Below the pieces are notes generated by a model. It searched no databases. It worked only from the letters and a program-made list of their open reading frames with translations, and had not been told where the DNA came from. Shown one piece after another: positions 45,736-53,762 of a DNA stretch of 64,000 nucleotides. Source of the stretch: Holophagae bacterium (GTDB lineage Bacteria > Acidobacteriota > Thermoanaerobaculia > Thermoanaerobaculales > Thermoanaerobaculaceae); assembly GCA_012516935.1 (NCBI GenBank), contig JAAYVZ010000041.1, positions 1 to 64,000 of the forward strand. The letters run 5' to 3'. Every line of letters starts with the position of its first letter. The first letter of the stretch is position 1. A program made the position numbers and the translations under genes.

Positions 45736-46323
45736 GTGATCGAGGACGATGCCGTCACCCTGCAACGAGTGCGGGCCGGTGACGATACGGCGTTCGCGCT
45801 GCTGGTCCGTCGTTACGAGCCGAAGCTGAGGGCCTACGTCGCCCAGATGGTGGGGCTCGAGGAGGAGGCTCGCGACCTGGTGCAGGAGGCGTTCATCCGC
45901 GCCTGGAAGCACCTCGACCAGTACGACTCGACGTACCGCTTCTCGACCTGGTTGTTCCGCATCGCCCACAACCTGGCGATCGATCACCTCCGGCGCAACC
46001 GCCGCCTGATGGTATCGCTGGACCTCGGCGAGGACGAGGAGGGCGATACCATGCAGCTCGATCTCCCCGACCCGGGTCGCGGGCCTCTCGCGACGCTGGC
46101 CAACCGAGAGCTGGCGGCAGCGATGGCTCGCGAGATCGCTGGCCTACCTGCAGCGTACCGGGAGCTGGTGATCCTACGCCACTTCGTGGGCCTGGCCTAC
46201 AATGAGATTGCGGAGCTCAAGAAGCTGCCGTTGGGGACCGTGAAGAACAAACTTTTCCGCGCGCACAGCGTATTACGGGAGGCTCTGGAAGGGTACTTGA
46301 GCCAGCTTGGAGGGACGGTGTGA
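45736..46323 (+). CDS. RpoE-like ECF RNA polymerase sigma factor
   Basis: A 195-residue sigma-70-family factor with only regions 2 and 4. Region 2: ARDLVQEAFIRAWKHLDQYD and RFSTWLFRIAHNLAIDHLRR. Region 4: YRELVILRHFVGLAYNEIAELKKLPLGTVKNKLFRAHSVLRE. It redirects RNA polymerase to a stress or envelope regulon. GTG 45736 was chosen because it begins the conserved N-terminus and stands right after a -10 box. Its stop overlaps the anti-sigma gene start (GTGA), the normal coupled arrangement. Confidence 0.92.
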   Translation: MIEDDAVTLQRVRAGDDTAFALLVRRYEPKLRAYVAQMVGLEEEARDLVQEAFIRAWKHLDQYDSTYRFSTWLFRIAHNLAIDHLRRNRRLMVSLDLGEDEEGDTMQLDLPDPGRGPLATLANRELAAAMAREIAGLPAAYRELVILRHFVGLAYNEIAELKKLPLGTVKNKLFRAHSVLREALEGYLSQLGGTV

Positions 46324-46835
46324 GCGAGCAATGCACCTCGATTCGGCGCTCCCTGGAGGAGCACGGGGATCGCCTCGATCCGCAACTGGCAGCTCACCTG
46401 TCGTCCTGCCCGACCTGTCAGGCACACGCGGTGCTCCTGGGCGGGCTCGAGTCGTTGGCACCGGCGCCCGCCGATGAGGCGCGTGTGCTCGAGATCATGG
46501 CGGCACTGCCGCCAGCCCCGTGGCTGCGCCGTCGCGCCTGGACCTGGGCGCCGGTTGCGGCGGCGGGCGTCATGGTCGCCGTCGGAGTTGGGCTGGTGGG
46601 AGGGGTGCCGGCGCCCAGCGTGATGGAGACGTTGCCCGAGGCGGCGGGTGGGTTGCTGGGTTGGATGGGCAACTACGCCGTGGACGCGCTGGTGGCTGCC
46701 CGGAGTGGCTCCGGCGCGTTGCAGTTGGTCGCTGCTGCTGGCGGCATGAGCCTTGTCATCGCCTCCGTCATCACGCTGTTCGGTGGTGGCTGGGCGATGC
46801 TCTCGCTGGTGCGGCGGGGGCGGAGCGATCGATGA
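46320..46835 (+). CDS. Membrane anti-sigma factor with HxxxCxxC zinc motif
   Basis: A 171-residue protein. The N-terminal cytoplasmic part has the zinc anti-sigma motif HLSSCPTC near residues 25-32, then Ala/Pro-rich sequence, and two membrane segments (VAAAGVMVAVGVGLVGG; LVAAAGGMSLVIASVITLFGG). It should hold the overlapping ECF sigma factor at the membrane until released. GTG 46320 overlaps the sigma stop by 4 nt. The signal it senses is unknown. Confidence 0.82.
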   Translation: MSEQCTSIRRSLEEHGDRLDPQLAAHLSSCPTCQAHAVLLGGLESLAPAPADEARVLEIMAALPPAPWLRRRAWTWAPVAAAGVMVAVGVGLVGGVPAPSVMETLPEAAGGLLGWMGNYAVDALVAARSGSGALQLVAAAGGMSLVIASVITLFGGGWAMLSLVRRGRSDR

Positions 46836-47659
46836 CGGCTACGCTGCTGCTGGCCACAGTTCTGGCCGCAGCACCCAGACCTCAACCCGGTGTCAACCTC
46901 GCGATCACCCAGCCCACGCAGGGTCCAGTCGTGAGCTTGCTGGGCGATGTGGTGGTCTCCGCCCCTGTCGAGGGCGACGTGGTGGCCCTCGTCGGAAGCG
47001 TCACGCTCGCGCCCGGCGCGGATGTCGCGGGCGAGGTGGTGGCGATCGGTGGGCAGGTCACTGGCACGGGTGCCGTGCGCGGTAGGGCGGTGGCGCTTGG
47101 AAACCTGGGCCCGGGTATGGCCGTGCACTCTCCGGGAGGGCGGCGGGCGGCATGGGGCTTCCGCTTGCTGCGGCTGAGTGGATGGGTGCTGCTCGCCACC
47201 CTGCTGATCGTCGCCATGCCGCGGATCGTGAGGACGGGTGCCGTGCGTCTGACGCTCCACCCCGTGCGGGTCGCGCTCGTGGGTGTGGTGACCCTGGGTG
47301 CGTGGTTGGCTGGGATGATCCTGGCAGCGATTGTCGTCCAAAGCCCGGTCGGTGCCGGCCTGCTGCTGCTCGGGACGCTGCTGCTACTCGTTGCCAAGAC
47401 GGTCGGCATCGTCATCGCTGCCTGGTGGTTGGCGTGGCGGGGTGCGCGCTTCCTGCCGGTGCCCCTGCGAGCAGAGCTGCCGCGCACCGGTCTGGGGGTC
47501 GCGATACTGGTCACGGCCTCGCTCCTCCCGGGGCTCGGCGGTGTGGTGTGGATCGCGGCCAACGTTGCGGGTATCGGTACCATCACCTGGGGTCTCATCC
47601 AGCGACTCTCGACTCGTGTCCGGCCGCTGTTGTTCTCCTATGTCTCCGTGTCGGTCTAG
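46832..47659 (+). CDS. Membrane protein with bactofilin-like repeat region
   Basis: About 275 residues. A probable signal peptide is followed by a short beta-repeat region (GDVVVSAPVEGDVVALVGSVTLAPGADVAGEVVAIGGQVTGTGAVRG), which resembles the polymer-forming (bactofilin) pattern, then about four to five membrane helices (LLATLLIVAMP, LLLLGTLLLLVA, VGIVIAAWWLA). The function is unknown; it probably serves the same envelope-stress response as the sigma/anti-sigma pair it follows with a 4-nt overlap. Confidence 0.65.
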   Translation: MTATLLLATVLAAAPRPQPGVNLAITQPTQGPVVSLLGDVVVSAPVEGDVVALVGSVTLAPGADVAGEVVAIGGQVTGTGAVRGRAVALGNLGPGMAVHSPGGRRAAWGFRLLRLSGWVLLATLLIVAMPRIVRTGAVRLTLHPVRVALVGVVTLGAWLAGMILAAIVVQSPVGAGLLLLGTLLLLVAKTVGIVIAAWWLAWRGARFLPVPLRAELPRTGLGVAILVTASLLPGLGGVVWIAANVAGIGTITWGLIQRLSTRVRPLLFSYVSVSV

Positions 47660-47714
47660 CCGCCCGACGTCCGAGCTTGGCCCGCCAAGGCTCGACGTCG
47701 ATCCTCGAGCTCGA

Positions 47715-47743
47715 TTGACGCTCCGAGGGTCCGTTGCTATCCT
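47715..47743 (+). promoter_or_regulatory. Sigma-70-type promoter of the yceD-rpmF-plsX-fab operon
   Basis: TTGACG (47715-47720), exactly 17 nt, TATCCT (47738-47743), with the yceD GTG about 34 nt downstream. One of the best housekeeping promoters in the window. Confidence 0.7.
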
Positions 47744-47776
47744 GACCGCCCCCCGCGTGGGCGTGGCGAGGGATGT

Positions 47777-48295
47777 GTGCACCTGATCGATCTGACGTGT
47801 GCCGACACGCAGCCGCTGGAGTTCTCCGGGCGGGTGCGGCCGGCGTCCGAGACCTGCAGCGACGATGTCGTGCGGGTTGGCGAGCTGCTCATCGGCGGCG
47901 TGGTTGAGCGCACGAGCCGGGGCTACCAGCTCAGCGGCCGGCTCGAGGGCGAGGTGGTCCTGAGGTGTGCACGCTGTCTCGGGGAGTTCTCGTTGCGTCT
48001 CGCCGAGCCGCTCGGGATTGAGCTGTTGCCGTTGTCAGCCGCACCTCGAGAGGACGAGATCCGCCTCGGGCGGGAGGAGCTGGAGGTTCTCTTTTTTGAG
48101 TCTCCGACCCTGGACCTCGCAGCGATCGCTGGCGAGCAGGTGCAGCTCGCCGTGCCGATGAAGCCGTTGTGCGGCGACGGATGCAAGGGTCTTTGCGCGC
48201 GCTGCGGGAAGAGCTTGAACGAAGGGGCGTGTGAATGCGTCCCCCAGACCGACGATCGCTGGGCGCCACTGTCACAGTGGCGCGACAACCAGTGA
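47777..48295 (+). CDS. yceD: YceD family (DUF177) protein
   Basis: A 172-residue DUF177/YceD protein, regularly found before rpmF and implicated in 23S rRNA accumulation in plants and bacteria. Features: CARCLGEF near residue 63, an acidic middle (EDEIRLGREELEVLFFESPTLDLAAIAGEQV), and a Cys cluster PLCGDGCKGLCARCGKSLNEG. GTG 47777 follows GAGGGA. It lies 18 nt before rpmF, the expected order. Confidence 0.9.
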   Translation: MHLIDLTCADTQPLEFSGRVRPASETCSDDVVRVGELLIGGVVERTSRGYQLSGRLEGEVVLRCARCLGEFSLRLAEPLGIELLPLSAAPREDEIRLGREELEVLFFESPTLDLAAIAGEQVQLAVPMKPLCGDGCKGLCARCGKSLNEGACECVPQTDDRWAPLSQWRDNQ

Positions 48296-48313
48296 GCCGT
48301 CAGGAGGAATGTG

Positions 48314-48499
48314 ATGCCGAATCCGAAACACCGCCACTCCAAGGCCCGGCGCGACCGCCGCCGCGCCCATGACCACCTCCAACCGCCGGCGCAGTCCGAG
48401 TGCCCGAGCTGTCACCAGGCGAAGCTCCCGCACCGGGTGTGCCCTCATTGCGGGATGTATGAAGGCCGACAGGTTCTGAACGTCGAGGAAATCGCTTAA
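48314..48499 (+). CDS. rpmF: 50S ribosomal protein L32
   Basis: A 61-residue ribosomal protein: PNPKHRHSKARRDRRRAHDH start, then a zinc ribbon CPSC...CPHCG with all four Cys (a C+ type L32). ATG 48314 is 6 nt after AGGAGG; GTG 48311 is less likely. Followed by plsX after 12 nt, the common rpmF-plsX pair. Confidence 0.96.
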   Translation: MPNPKHRHSKARRDRRRAHDHLQPPAQSECPSCHQAKLPHRVCPHCGMYEGRQVLNVEEIA

Positions 48500-48511
48500 C
48501 TCCCCGCAGCC

Positions 48512-49546
48512 ATGCCCGCACTCCTCGAAGGAGCGGTCGCTCTCGATGCCATGGGCGGAGACAACGCCCCTGCGGCAACCGTGCAGGGTGCCCTCGAGGC
48601 GGTCGACCAGCTCGGCCTCCAGGTGCTCCTGGTGGGGCGCGAGAGCGTGCTCCGGAGGGAGCTTGCCCAGCGCGGCGCGACATCGCGCGGGATCGAGGTT
48701 GTGGACGCCCCGGATGTGGTCTCCATGGACGACTCGCCCACGGCGCCGGTGCGTGCCAAGCGCCAGTCGTCGCTCGCGGTGTCGGCGAAGCTGGTGCGGG
48801 ACGGCCGCGCGGTGGCGTTCGTCTCGGCCGGCAACACCGGAGCAGCGATGGTCACGGCCAAGCTCACGTTGGGGGCGATCGAGGGAGTCGAGCGGCCGGC
48901 GCTGGCGGCGCTGCTGCCGGGGATCAACCAGCAGACGCTGATCCTCGACGCGGGTGCAAACGTGGACTGCAAGCCGCAGCATCTGATGCAGTTCGGTATC
49001 ATGGGCCACTTTTACTCACAGGCTGTCATGGGGGTCGCCCGACCACGCGTGGGGTTGCTGTCGATCGGTGAGGAGGAGGGCAAGGGCAACGACCTCACCT
49101 GCGAGGCGTTCAGGCTGCTGACCGGGACCGGCATCAACTTCATCGGCAACGTCGAGGGGCGGGACGTCTACGCCGGCACGGTCGATGTGGTGGTGTGCGA
49201 TGGGTTTGTCGGCAACGTCGTGCTGAAGGTCTCGGAAGGGTTGGGCGAGATGGTCTTCGGTCTTCTCAAACGGGAGGCCAAGAAATCGGCGCTGTCGGCG
49301 GCCGGGTTCTTGCTCGCCAAGAGCGCGTTCACCGGTTTCAAGCAGCGGGTGGACTACGCCGAGGTGGGCGGGGCCCCGCTCCTCGGCGTGCGGGGTGCCT
49401 GTCTGGTTGGACATGGCCGCTCCAACCCCAAAGCCATCCGCAACGCTCTCCGGTTCGCCCACGCCTACGGCAGTCATCCCGTAGTTCGGGACATCGAGAG
49501 CAAGGTGGAGGAGCTGCGGCTGACGCCGCGTCGTGAAGGAGACTGA
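48512..49546 (+). CDS. plsX: Phosphate acyltransferase PlsX
   Basis: Makes acyl-phosphate from acyl-ACP for phospholipid synthesis, peripheral to the membrane. It has 344 residues with the family start VALDAMGGDNAP, SAGNTGAAM, DAGANVDCKPQHL, LSIGEEEGKGN and GGAPLLGVRG. ATG 48512. Its end overlaps a possible longer fabH start, and the genes are surely co-transcribed. Confidence 0.95.
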   Translation: MPALLEGAVALDAMGGDNAPAATVQGALEAVDQLGLQVLLVGRESVLRRELAQRGATSRGIEVVDAPDVVSMDDSPTAPVRAKRQSSLAVSAKLVRDGRAVAFVSAGNTGAAMVTAKLTLGAIEGVERPALAALLPGINQQTLILDAGANVDCKPQHLMQFGIMGHFYSQAVMGVARPRVGLLSIGEEEGKGNDLTCEAFRLLTGTGINFIGNVEGRDVYAGTVDVVVCDGFVGNVVLKVSEGLGEMVFGLLKREAKKSALSAAGFLLAKSAFTGFKQRVDYAEVGGAPLLGVRGACLVGHGRSNPKAIRNALRFAHAYGSHPVVRDIESKVEELRLTPRREGD

Positions 49547-49547
49547 G

Positions 49548-50546
49548 GTGCACTCAAACGGCCTTCCGTCGGCACGGATCATCGGGTTGGGGACGGCGCT
49601 CCCCGCCCGCATCATGACCAACAAGGACTTCGAGCAGATCATCGATACCACCGATGAGTGGATCGTGCAACGCACGGGCATGAAGGTGCGGCACTACGTC
49701 CGCTCCGACGAAGGGATCGCCGAGATCGCCGTGGAGGCGGGAAAGAAAGCAATGGCCGCGGCTGGGGTCGAGCCCGAGGAGATCGAGCTGGTGGTGCTGG
49801 CCACGGCGACCCCTGAGCAGCCGATCCCCGCCACTGCTGCCATCATTCAACCCGCCCTCGGCGTCAGCAACGCCGTCTGTTTCGATATCGCCGGTGCATG
49901 CTCCGGCTTCATCTACGCGTTGCAGGTGGTGCGGCAGTTCATTGCCACCGGTGAGGTGAAAACCGCGATGATCATCGGCGCCGAAGCGCTGTCCAAGTAC
50001 AGCGACTTCACCGACCGTTCGACCTGCATTCTCTTCGGGGACGGGGCCGGCGCAGCCGTGCTCCGTGCCTGCGAGCCCGGTGACGGTGTTTTGTCGTGTG
50101 CGTGGCACACCGACGGACACTACTCCGATATCATCCAGATGCCCGGTGGGGGCAGCAAGTACCCGCCGCACGTCAAGGAGCACATCGAGGCTCGTCTGCC
50201 GTTCATCAAGATGCGGGGCAACGAGGTGTTCAAGCTTGCGGTCCGGGCGTTCCTCGAAGTCTGCCAGGAGGCGCTCGGGAAGGCGGGTGTGACCACCGAT
50301 GAGATTCGCTGGTTCGTTCCCCATCAGGCCAACCTCAGAATCATCTCGGCGGTCGGTGATCGGCTCGGGATCCCGGTCGAGCGCATCTACGTCAACCTCG
50401 AGAAGGTCGGCAACACGTCGTCCGCTTCGATCCCGCTGGCGATGGGCGAGGTGATCGACAGCGGCGACCTCAAGCGGGGCGATCTGGTACTCATGGCGGC
50501 GTTCGGCGGCGGGCTCACCTGGGCCGCCAGCGTGGTGCGCTGGTAG
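49548..50546 (+). CDS. fabH: Beta-ketoacyl-ACP synthase III
   Basis: Starts fatty-acid synthesis by condensing acetyl-CoA with malonyl-ACP. It has 332 residues: catalytic Cys in DIAGACSGFIYAL, His in PHQANLRI, Asn in NLEKVGNTSS, and TTDEWIVQRTGM near the N-terminus. GTG 49548 follows AAGGAGA by 5 nt; GTG 49533, which overlaps plsX, would add five residues. Acyl-CoA dehydrogenase follows after 43 nt. Confidence 0.95.
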   Translation: MHSNGLPSARIIGLGTALPARIMTNKDFEQIIDTTDEWIVQRTGMKVRHYVRSDEGIAEIAVEAGKKAMAAAGVEPEEIELVVLATATPEQPIPATAAIIQPALGVSNAVCFDIAGACSGFIYALQVVRQFIATGEVKTAMIIGAEALSKYSDFTDRSTCILFGDGAGAAVLRACEPGDGVLSCAWHTDGHYSDIIQMPGGGSKYPPHVKEHIEARLPFIKMRGNEVFKLAVRAFLEVCQEALGKAGVTTDEIRWFVPHQANLRIISAVGDRLGIPVERIYVNLEKVGNTSSASIPLAMGEVIDSGDLKRGDLVLMAAFGGGLTWAASVVRW

Positions 50547-50589
50547 CCGGGTCGGGTTATTTGGTCGGGCCGAGTAAAAGGAGAAGGCA

Positions 50590-51750
50590 ATGGACTACCT
50601 GTTGACCGAGACCGAGAGAGAGATCGTGGCGCTGACCAGGCAGATCGCCGAGGGCGAGGTCGTGCCGGTTCGCGCCAAGCTCGACCAGGAGGGCATCTTC
50701 CCCCGCGACATCCTCAAGACCATGGGCGATGCCGGGCTGATGGGCGTCTTCATCCCCGAGCAGTACGGTGGGCTGGGCGGCTCGACGATGGATCTGTGTC
50801 TGGTCACCGAGGAGCTCTCCCGGGCCTGTCTGGGCGTCTCCACCAGCTACGGCGCCATTGCGCTGGGAACCATGCCGGTGCTGATCTCGGGCGATGAGGC
50901 GATGAAGCAGCGGGTGCTCCCGCGGGTAGCTACGGGCGAGTGGATCGCTGCCTTCTGCCTGACCGAGGCCGAGGCCGGTTCCGATGCCTTCGGGATGCGA
51001 ACGCGGGCCATCAAGGACGGCGGCGAGTACGTTATCAACGGCACCAAGCAGTGGATCTCGAACGGTGGCGAGGCCGATTTCTACACCGTCATCGCCATCA
51101 CCGACCCCTCGCGCGGCCCGCGCGGGGCCTCGGCGTTCCTGGTCGAGGCCGATCGGCCCGGGCTGGGGTTCGGCAAGCGCGAGGACAAGATGGGAATCCG
51201 CGCCTCCTCGACGCGCGAGGTTGTGTTCGACAACGTGCGCGTCCCCGAGGCCAACCGGATCGGGCGCGAGGGCACGGGGTTCATCGTCACCATGCGGACG
51301 CTCGAGCGGGCACGGGTCGCGGTGGGCGCGCAAGGGGTGGGCTTGGCTGCCGGGGCGCTCGAGGCGGCGATCGCCTATGCCAAGGAACGTAGGCAGTTCG
51401 GCAAGCCGATCGCGTCATTCCAGGCGGTCGGACACCTGCTGGCCGACATGGCGGTGCGGGTCGAGTCGGCGCGGGCACTGCTGTACGCCGTGGCCCGCCA
51501 CATCGACTCGGGAGCGTCTGAGTTCGCCATGGAGTCGTCGATGATCAAGGTGGTCGGCTCCGACGTGGCGATGTCGGTCGCCGTCGACGCCGTCCAGGTG
51601 TTCGGTGGCTACGGCTACATGAAGGAGTACCCGGTCGAGAAGATGCTGCGGGACGCCAAGATCCTGCAGATCTACGAGGGCACCAACCAGATCCAACGCA
51701 ACGAGATCGCCCAGGCGCTGATCAAGCGCTCCTCGCGCACCGGCGCTTAG
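50590..51750 (+). CDS. Acyl-CoA dehydrogenase
   Basis: A 386-residue FAD flavoprotein that oxidises acyl-CoA to enoyl-CoA. Blocks: FCLTEAEAGSDAFGMRT (FAD site), GTKQWISNGG, YAKERRQFGKPI, VFGGYGYMKEYPVEKMLRDAK, and catalytic Glu in QIYEGTNQIQRN. It lies inside the biosynthetic fab operon, between fabH and fabD, where a degradative enzyme is unexpected; it may supply or desaturate a primer for FabH (inference). AAGGAGAAGG before ATG 50590. Confidence 0.93.
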   Translation: MDYLLTETEREIVALTRQIAEGEVVPVRAKLDQEGIFPRDILKTMGDAGLMGVFIPEQYGGLGGSTMDLCLVTEELSRACLGVSTSYGAIALGTMPVLISGDEAMKQRVLPRVATGEWIAAFCLTEAEAGSDAFGMRTRAIKDGGEYVINGTKQWISNGGEADFYTVIAITDPSRGPRGASAFLVEADRPGLGFGKREDKMGIRASSTREVVFDNVRVPEANRIGREGTGFIVTMRTLERARVAVGAQGVGLAAGALEAAIAYAKERRQFGKPIASFQAVGHLLADMAVRVESARALLYAVARHIDSGASEFAMESSMIKVVGSDVAMSVAVDAVQVFGGYGYMKEYPVEKMLRDAKILQIYEGTNQIQRNEIAQALIKRSSRTGA

Positions 51751-51759
51751 GGGGTCGGC

Positions 51760-52689
51760 ATGGGCAAGACCGCTTTCGTCTTTCCGGGGCAGGGTAGCCA
51801 GTTCGCCGGCATGGGCCGGGACCTGGCCGAGCGGTACGCCCAGGCGCGTGAGGTCTTCGAGCGAGCCGATGCAGCACTGGGTGAGCCGCTGTCACGGCTG
51901 TGCTTCGAGGGGCCGGAGGAGCAGCTCAAGCTGACCGCCAACACGCAGCCTGCCATCCTCACCGTCTCGCTCGCCGCCTTCGCGGTGCTGAAGGCGGGTG
52001 GCGTGGTGTTCGACGGAGTCGCCGGGCACTCGCTCGGCGAGTACTCGGCGGTCGGCGCGGCTGGCGGTCTCGGCGTCGAGGACCTCGTGCGGACGGTACG
52101 CCGGCGGGGGCAGCTCATGCAGGAGGCGGTGCCGGTGGGCGTGGGTGCGATGTCGGCGGTGCTCGGGCCGGCACCCGACGCCGTGGAGGCGGCCTGCCGA
52201 GAGGCGTCATCCGCGGACGAGGTCGCTGTGGCGGCGAACTTCAACGCTCCGGAGCAGACCGTTATCGCTGGGCACGCGGCCGCCGTGGCCCGCGCCGGCG
52301 AGCTGTTGCAGGCTCGTGGCGCCAAACGTGTCGTGGCGCTGCCGGTCTCGGCGCCGTTCCACTCTCCGCTCATGGTGCCGGCCCGCGTCGGTCTCGAGCC
52401 GGTTTTGGCCGGGCTCGCGTTCGCCGAGCTCGGTGTACCGTTGTACAACAACGTCGACGCAACGCCGGTGCAGGCCGCGGAGGTCGTACGGATGGGTCTG
52501 GTACGCCAGGTGGACGCGCCGGTCCGCTGGGTCGAGCTGGTGCAGCGCATGGTCGCCGACGGGTTCGATACCTTCGTCGAGGTCGGGCCGGGCAGCGTGC
52601 TGTCGGGGCTCGTCAAGCGCATCGCGCGTGGGGTGCAGACCGTGCAGGTAGGTACCGCCGACCAGGCGGCCGCCTATCTGGGAAGCTGA
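51760..52689 (+). CDS. fabD: Malonyl-CoA--ACP transacylase
   Basis: Loads malonate onto acyl carrier protein. It has 309 residues: FVFPGQGSQFAGMG start, nucleophile Ser in GHSLGEYSA, Arg in RRGQLMQ, His in SAPFHSPLM, and FVEVGPGSVLSGL end. ATG 51760 follows AGGGGG, 9 nt after the acyl-CoA dehydrogenase stop. fabG begins 23 nt later. Confidence 0.96.
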   Translation: MGKTAFVFPGQGSQFAGMGRDLAERYAQAREVFERADAALGEPLSRLCFEGPEEQLKLTANTQPAILTVSLAAFAVLKAGGVVFDGVAGHSLGEYSAVGAAGGLGVEDLVRTVRRRGQLMQEAVPVGVGAMSAVLGPAPDAVEAACREASSADEVAVAANFNAPEQTVIAGHAAAVARAGELLQARGAKRVVALPVSAPFHSPLMVPARVGLEPVLAGLAFAELGVPLYNNVDATPVQAAEVVRMGLVRQVDAPVRWVELVQRMVADGFDTFVEVGPGSVLSGLVKRIARGVQTVQVGTADQAAAYLGS

Positions 52690-52712
52690 TGGACGATCGG
52701 AAAGGGGGTCTC

Positions 52713-53456
52713 ATGGGCTATCTCGAGGGCAAGGTGGCGCTGGTGACAGGAGCGGCGACGGGCATCGGCGCCGCGTGCGCGCGGGCGCTTGCCCGCGAGG
52801 GCGCGACGGTGGCGTGCAGCTCGCTGCCGACCGATGCAACTCAGGTGGTTGTCGATGAGATCATCTCGGCCGGTGGCGCGGCGCGTGTCTACCCCCTCAA
52901 CGTCACCGATGGCGAGGCTGCGGCACGCGTGGTCGAGCAGGTCGTCGCCGAGCTGGGCGGCATCCACGTGCTGGTCAACAATGCCGGGATCACCGACGAC
53001 CAGCTCCTGATCCGCATGCGGCCCGAGTCGTGGCGGAGGGTGCTGGCGGTCAACCTCGACGGGGCGTTCAACGTCACGCAGCCGGTCGCCAAGGTGATGA
53101 TGAAGCAGCGCGAAGGGCGGGTGGTGTCCATTTCCTCGGTGGTGGGGCTGATGGGCAACGCCGGCCAGACCAACTACGCAGCCTCCAAGGCTGGCCTCGT
53201 CGGCTTCACCAAGGCTTTGGCCAAGGAGCTCGGTAGCCGAGGGATCACGGTCAACGCCATCGCCCCCGGGTTCATCCAGACGCCGATGACCGACAAGCTC
53301 AACGAGGAGCAGCGCAAGGCCCTGCTGGCGAACCTCGCCATCCAGCGGCTGGGTACCCCCGAGGACATCGCCAACGCGGTGCTGTTCCTGGTCGGGCCCG
53401 CAGGCTCGTACATCACCGGGGAGGTCATCAACGTCTCCGGCGGCCTGTACATGTGA
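52713..53456 (+). CDS. fabG: 3-oxoacyl-ACP reductase FabG
   Basis: NADPH-dependent ketoacyl reduction in fatty-acid elongation. It has 247 residues, standard length: cofactor motif TGAATGIGAACARAL, NNAG (VLVNNAGITDD), catalytic Ser (SISSVVG), Tyr and Lys (NYAASKAG), and C-terminal ITGEVINVSGGLYM. ATG 52713 was preferred (5 nt after AAGGGGG) over ATG 52689, which would add eight residues. It ends the fab cluster; acpP, which usually follows, is absent. Confidence 0.96.
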   Translation: MGYLEGKVALVTGAATGIGAACARALAREGATVACSSLPTDATQVVVDEIISAGGAARVYPLNVTDGEAAARVVEQVVAELGGIHVLVNNAGITDDQLLIRMRPESWRRVLAVNLDGAFNVTQPVAKVMMKQREGRVVSISSVVGLMGNAGQTNYAASKAGLVGFTKALAKELGSRGITVNAIAPGFIQTPMTDKLNEEQRKALLANLAIQRLGTPEDIANAVLFLVGPAGSYITGEVINVSGGLYM

Positions 53457-53490
53457 GCCCACGTTTCGGCAGGTCCGTCAGCAACGCCGC

Positions 53491-53512
53491 GGCGCCGCGA
53501 GGTCGCGGCGCC
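53491..53512 (+). terminator. GC hairpin after fabG
   Basis: GGCGCCGCGA (53491-53500) and TCGCGGCGCC (53503-53512) form a perfect 10-bp stem (with a closed 2-nt turn that would open to a small loop), 35 nt after the fabG stop. No U tract, so a Rho-independent role is unproven. Confidence 0.45.
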
Positions 53513-53521
53513 GGGCAGCTA

Positions 53522-53566
53522 GGAGGAGAGGAGGATCACTTTCGCCCCTGTATACGCCTCTCCTCC
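53522..53566. repeat. Inverted repeat masking a GGAGG-rich stretch
   Basis: GGAGGAGAGG (53522-53531) pairs exactly with CCTCTCCTCC (53557-53566) around a 25-nt loop. The left arm resembles a strong ribosome-binding site, but no start codon with a sensible frame follows. Confidence 0.5.
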
Positions 53567-53762
53567 GGGATGTGTTTAGGTGAGCCGAGGCGTCGAGCGT
53601 CCGGTGTCCCCGACCATGCCCACGGCCAGGTCCACGACCGCGTTGAAAACCCGATGGCGGGAGGGATCGAGCAGGGCAGCGCACCGCCTTGCCGGGTGAG
53701 GGGAGCGGGGCGAAACCAGCCACCGGTCACCGCTCCCCGGGTGGGTGGAGGAGGGCCTGCAC

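Larger units (their letters stand above)
53457..53762. other. 306-nt gap after fabG with two inverted repeats
   Basis: No frame shows similarity to acyl carrier protein (no DSL phosphopantetheine motif) or any known family. The gap holds a 10-bp hairpin at 53491-53512 and a second inverted repeat at 53522-53566 (listed separately). TTGAAA at 53653-53658 has no clear -10 partner. It may contain a regulatory RNA or just the terminator and promoter for mutM. Confidence 0.5.

Noticed and set aside
53457-53762. acpP or another small gene after fabG
   Set aside because: No phosphopantetheine DSL motif and no frame with a credible start and ribosome-binding site.
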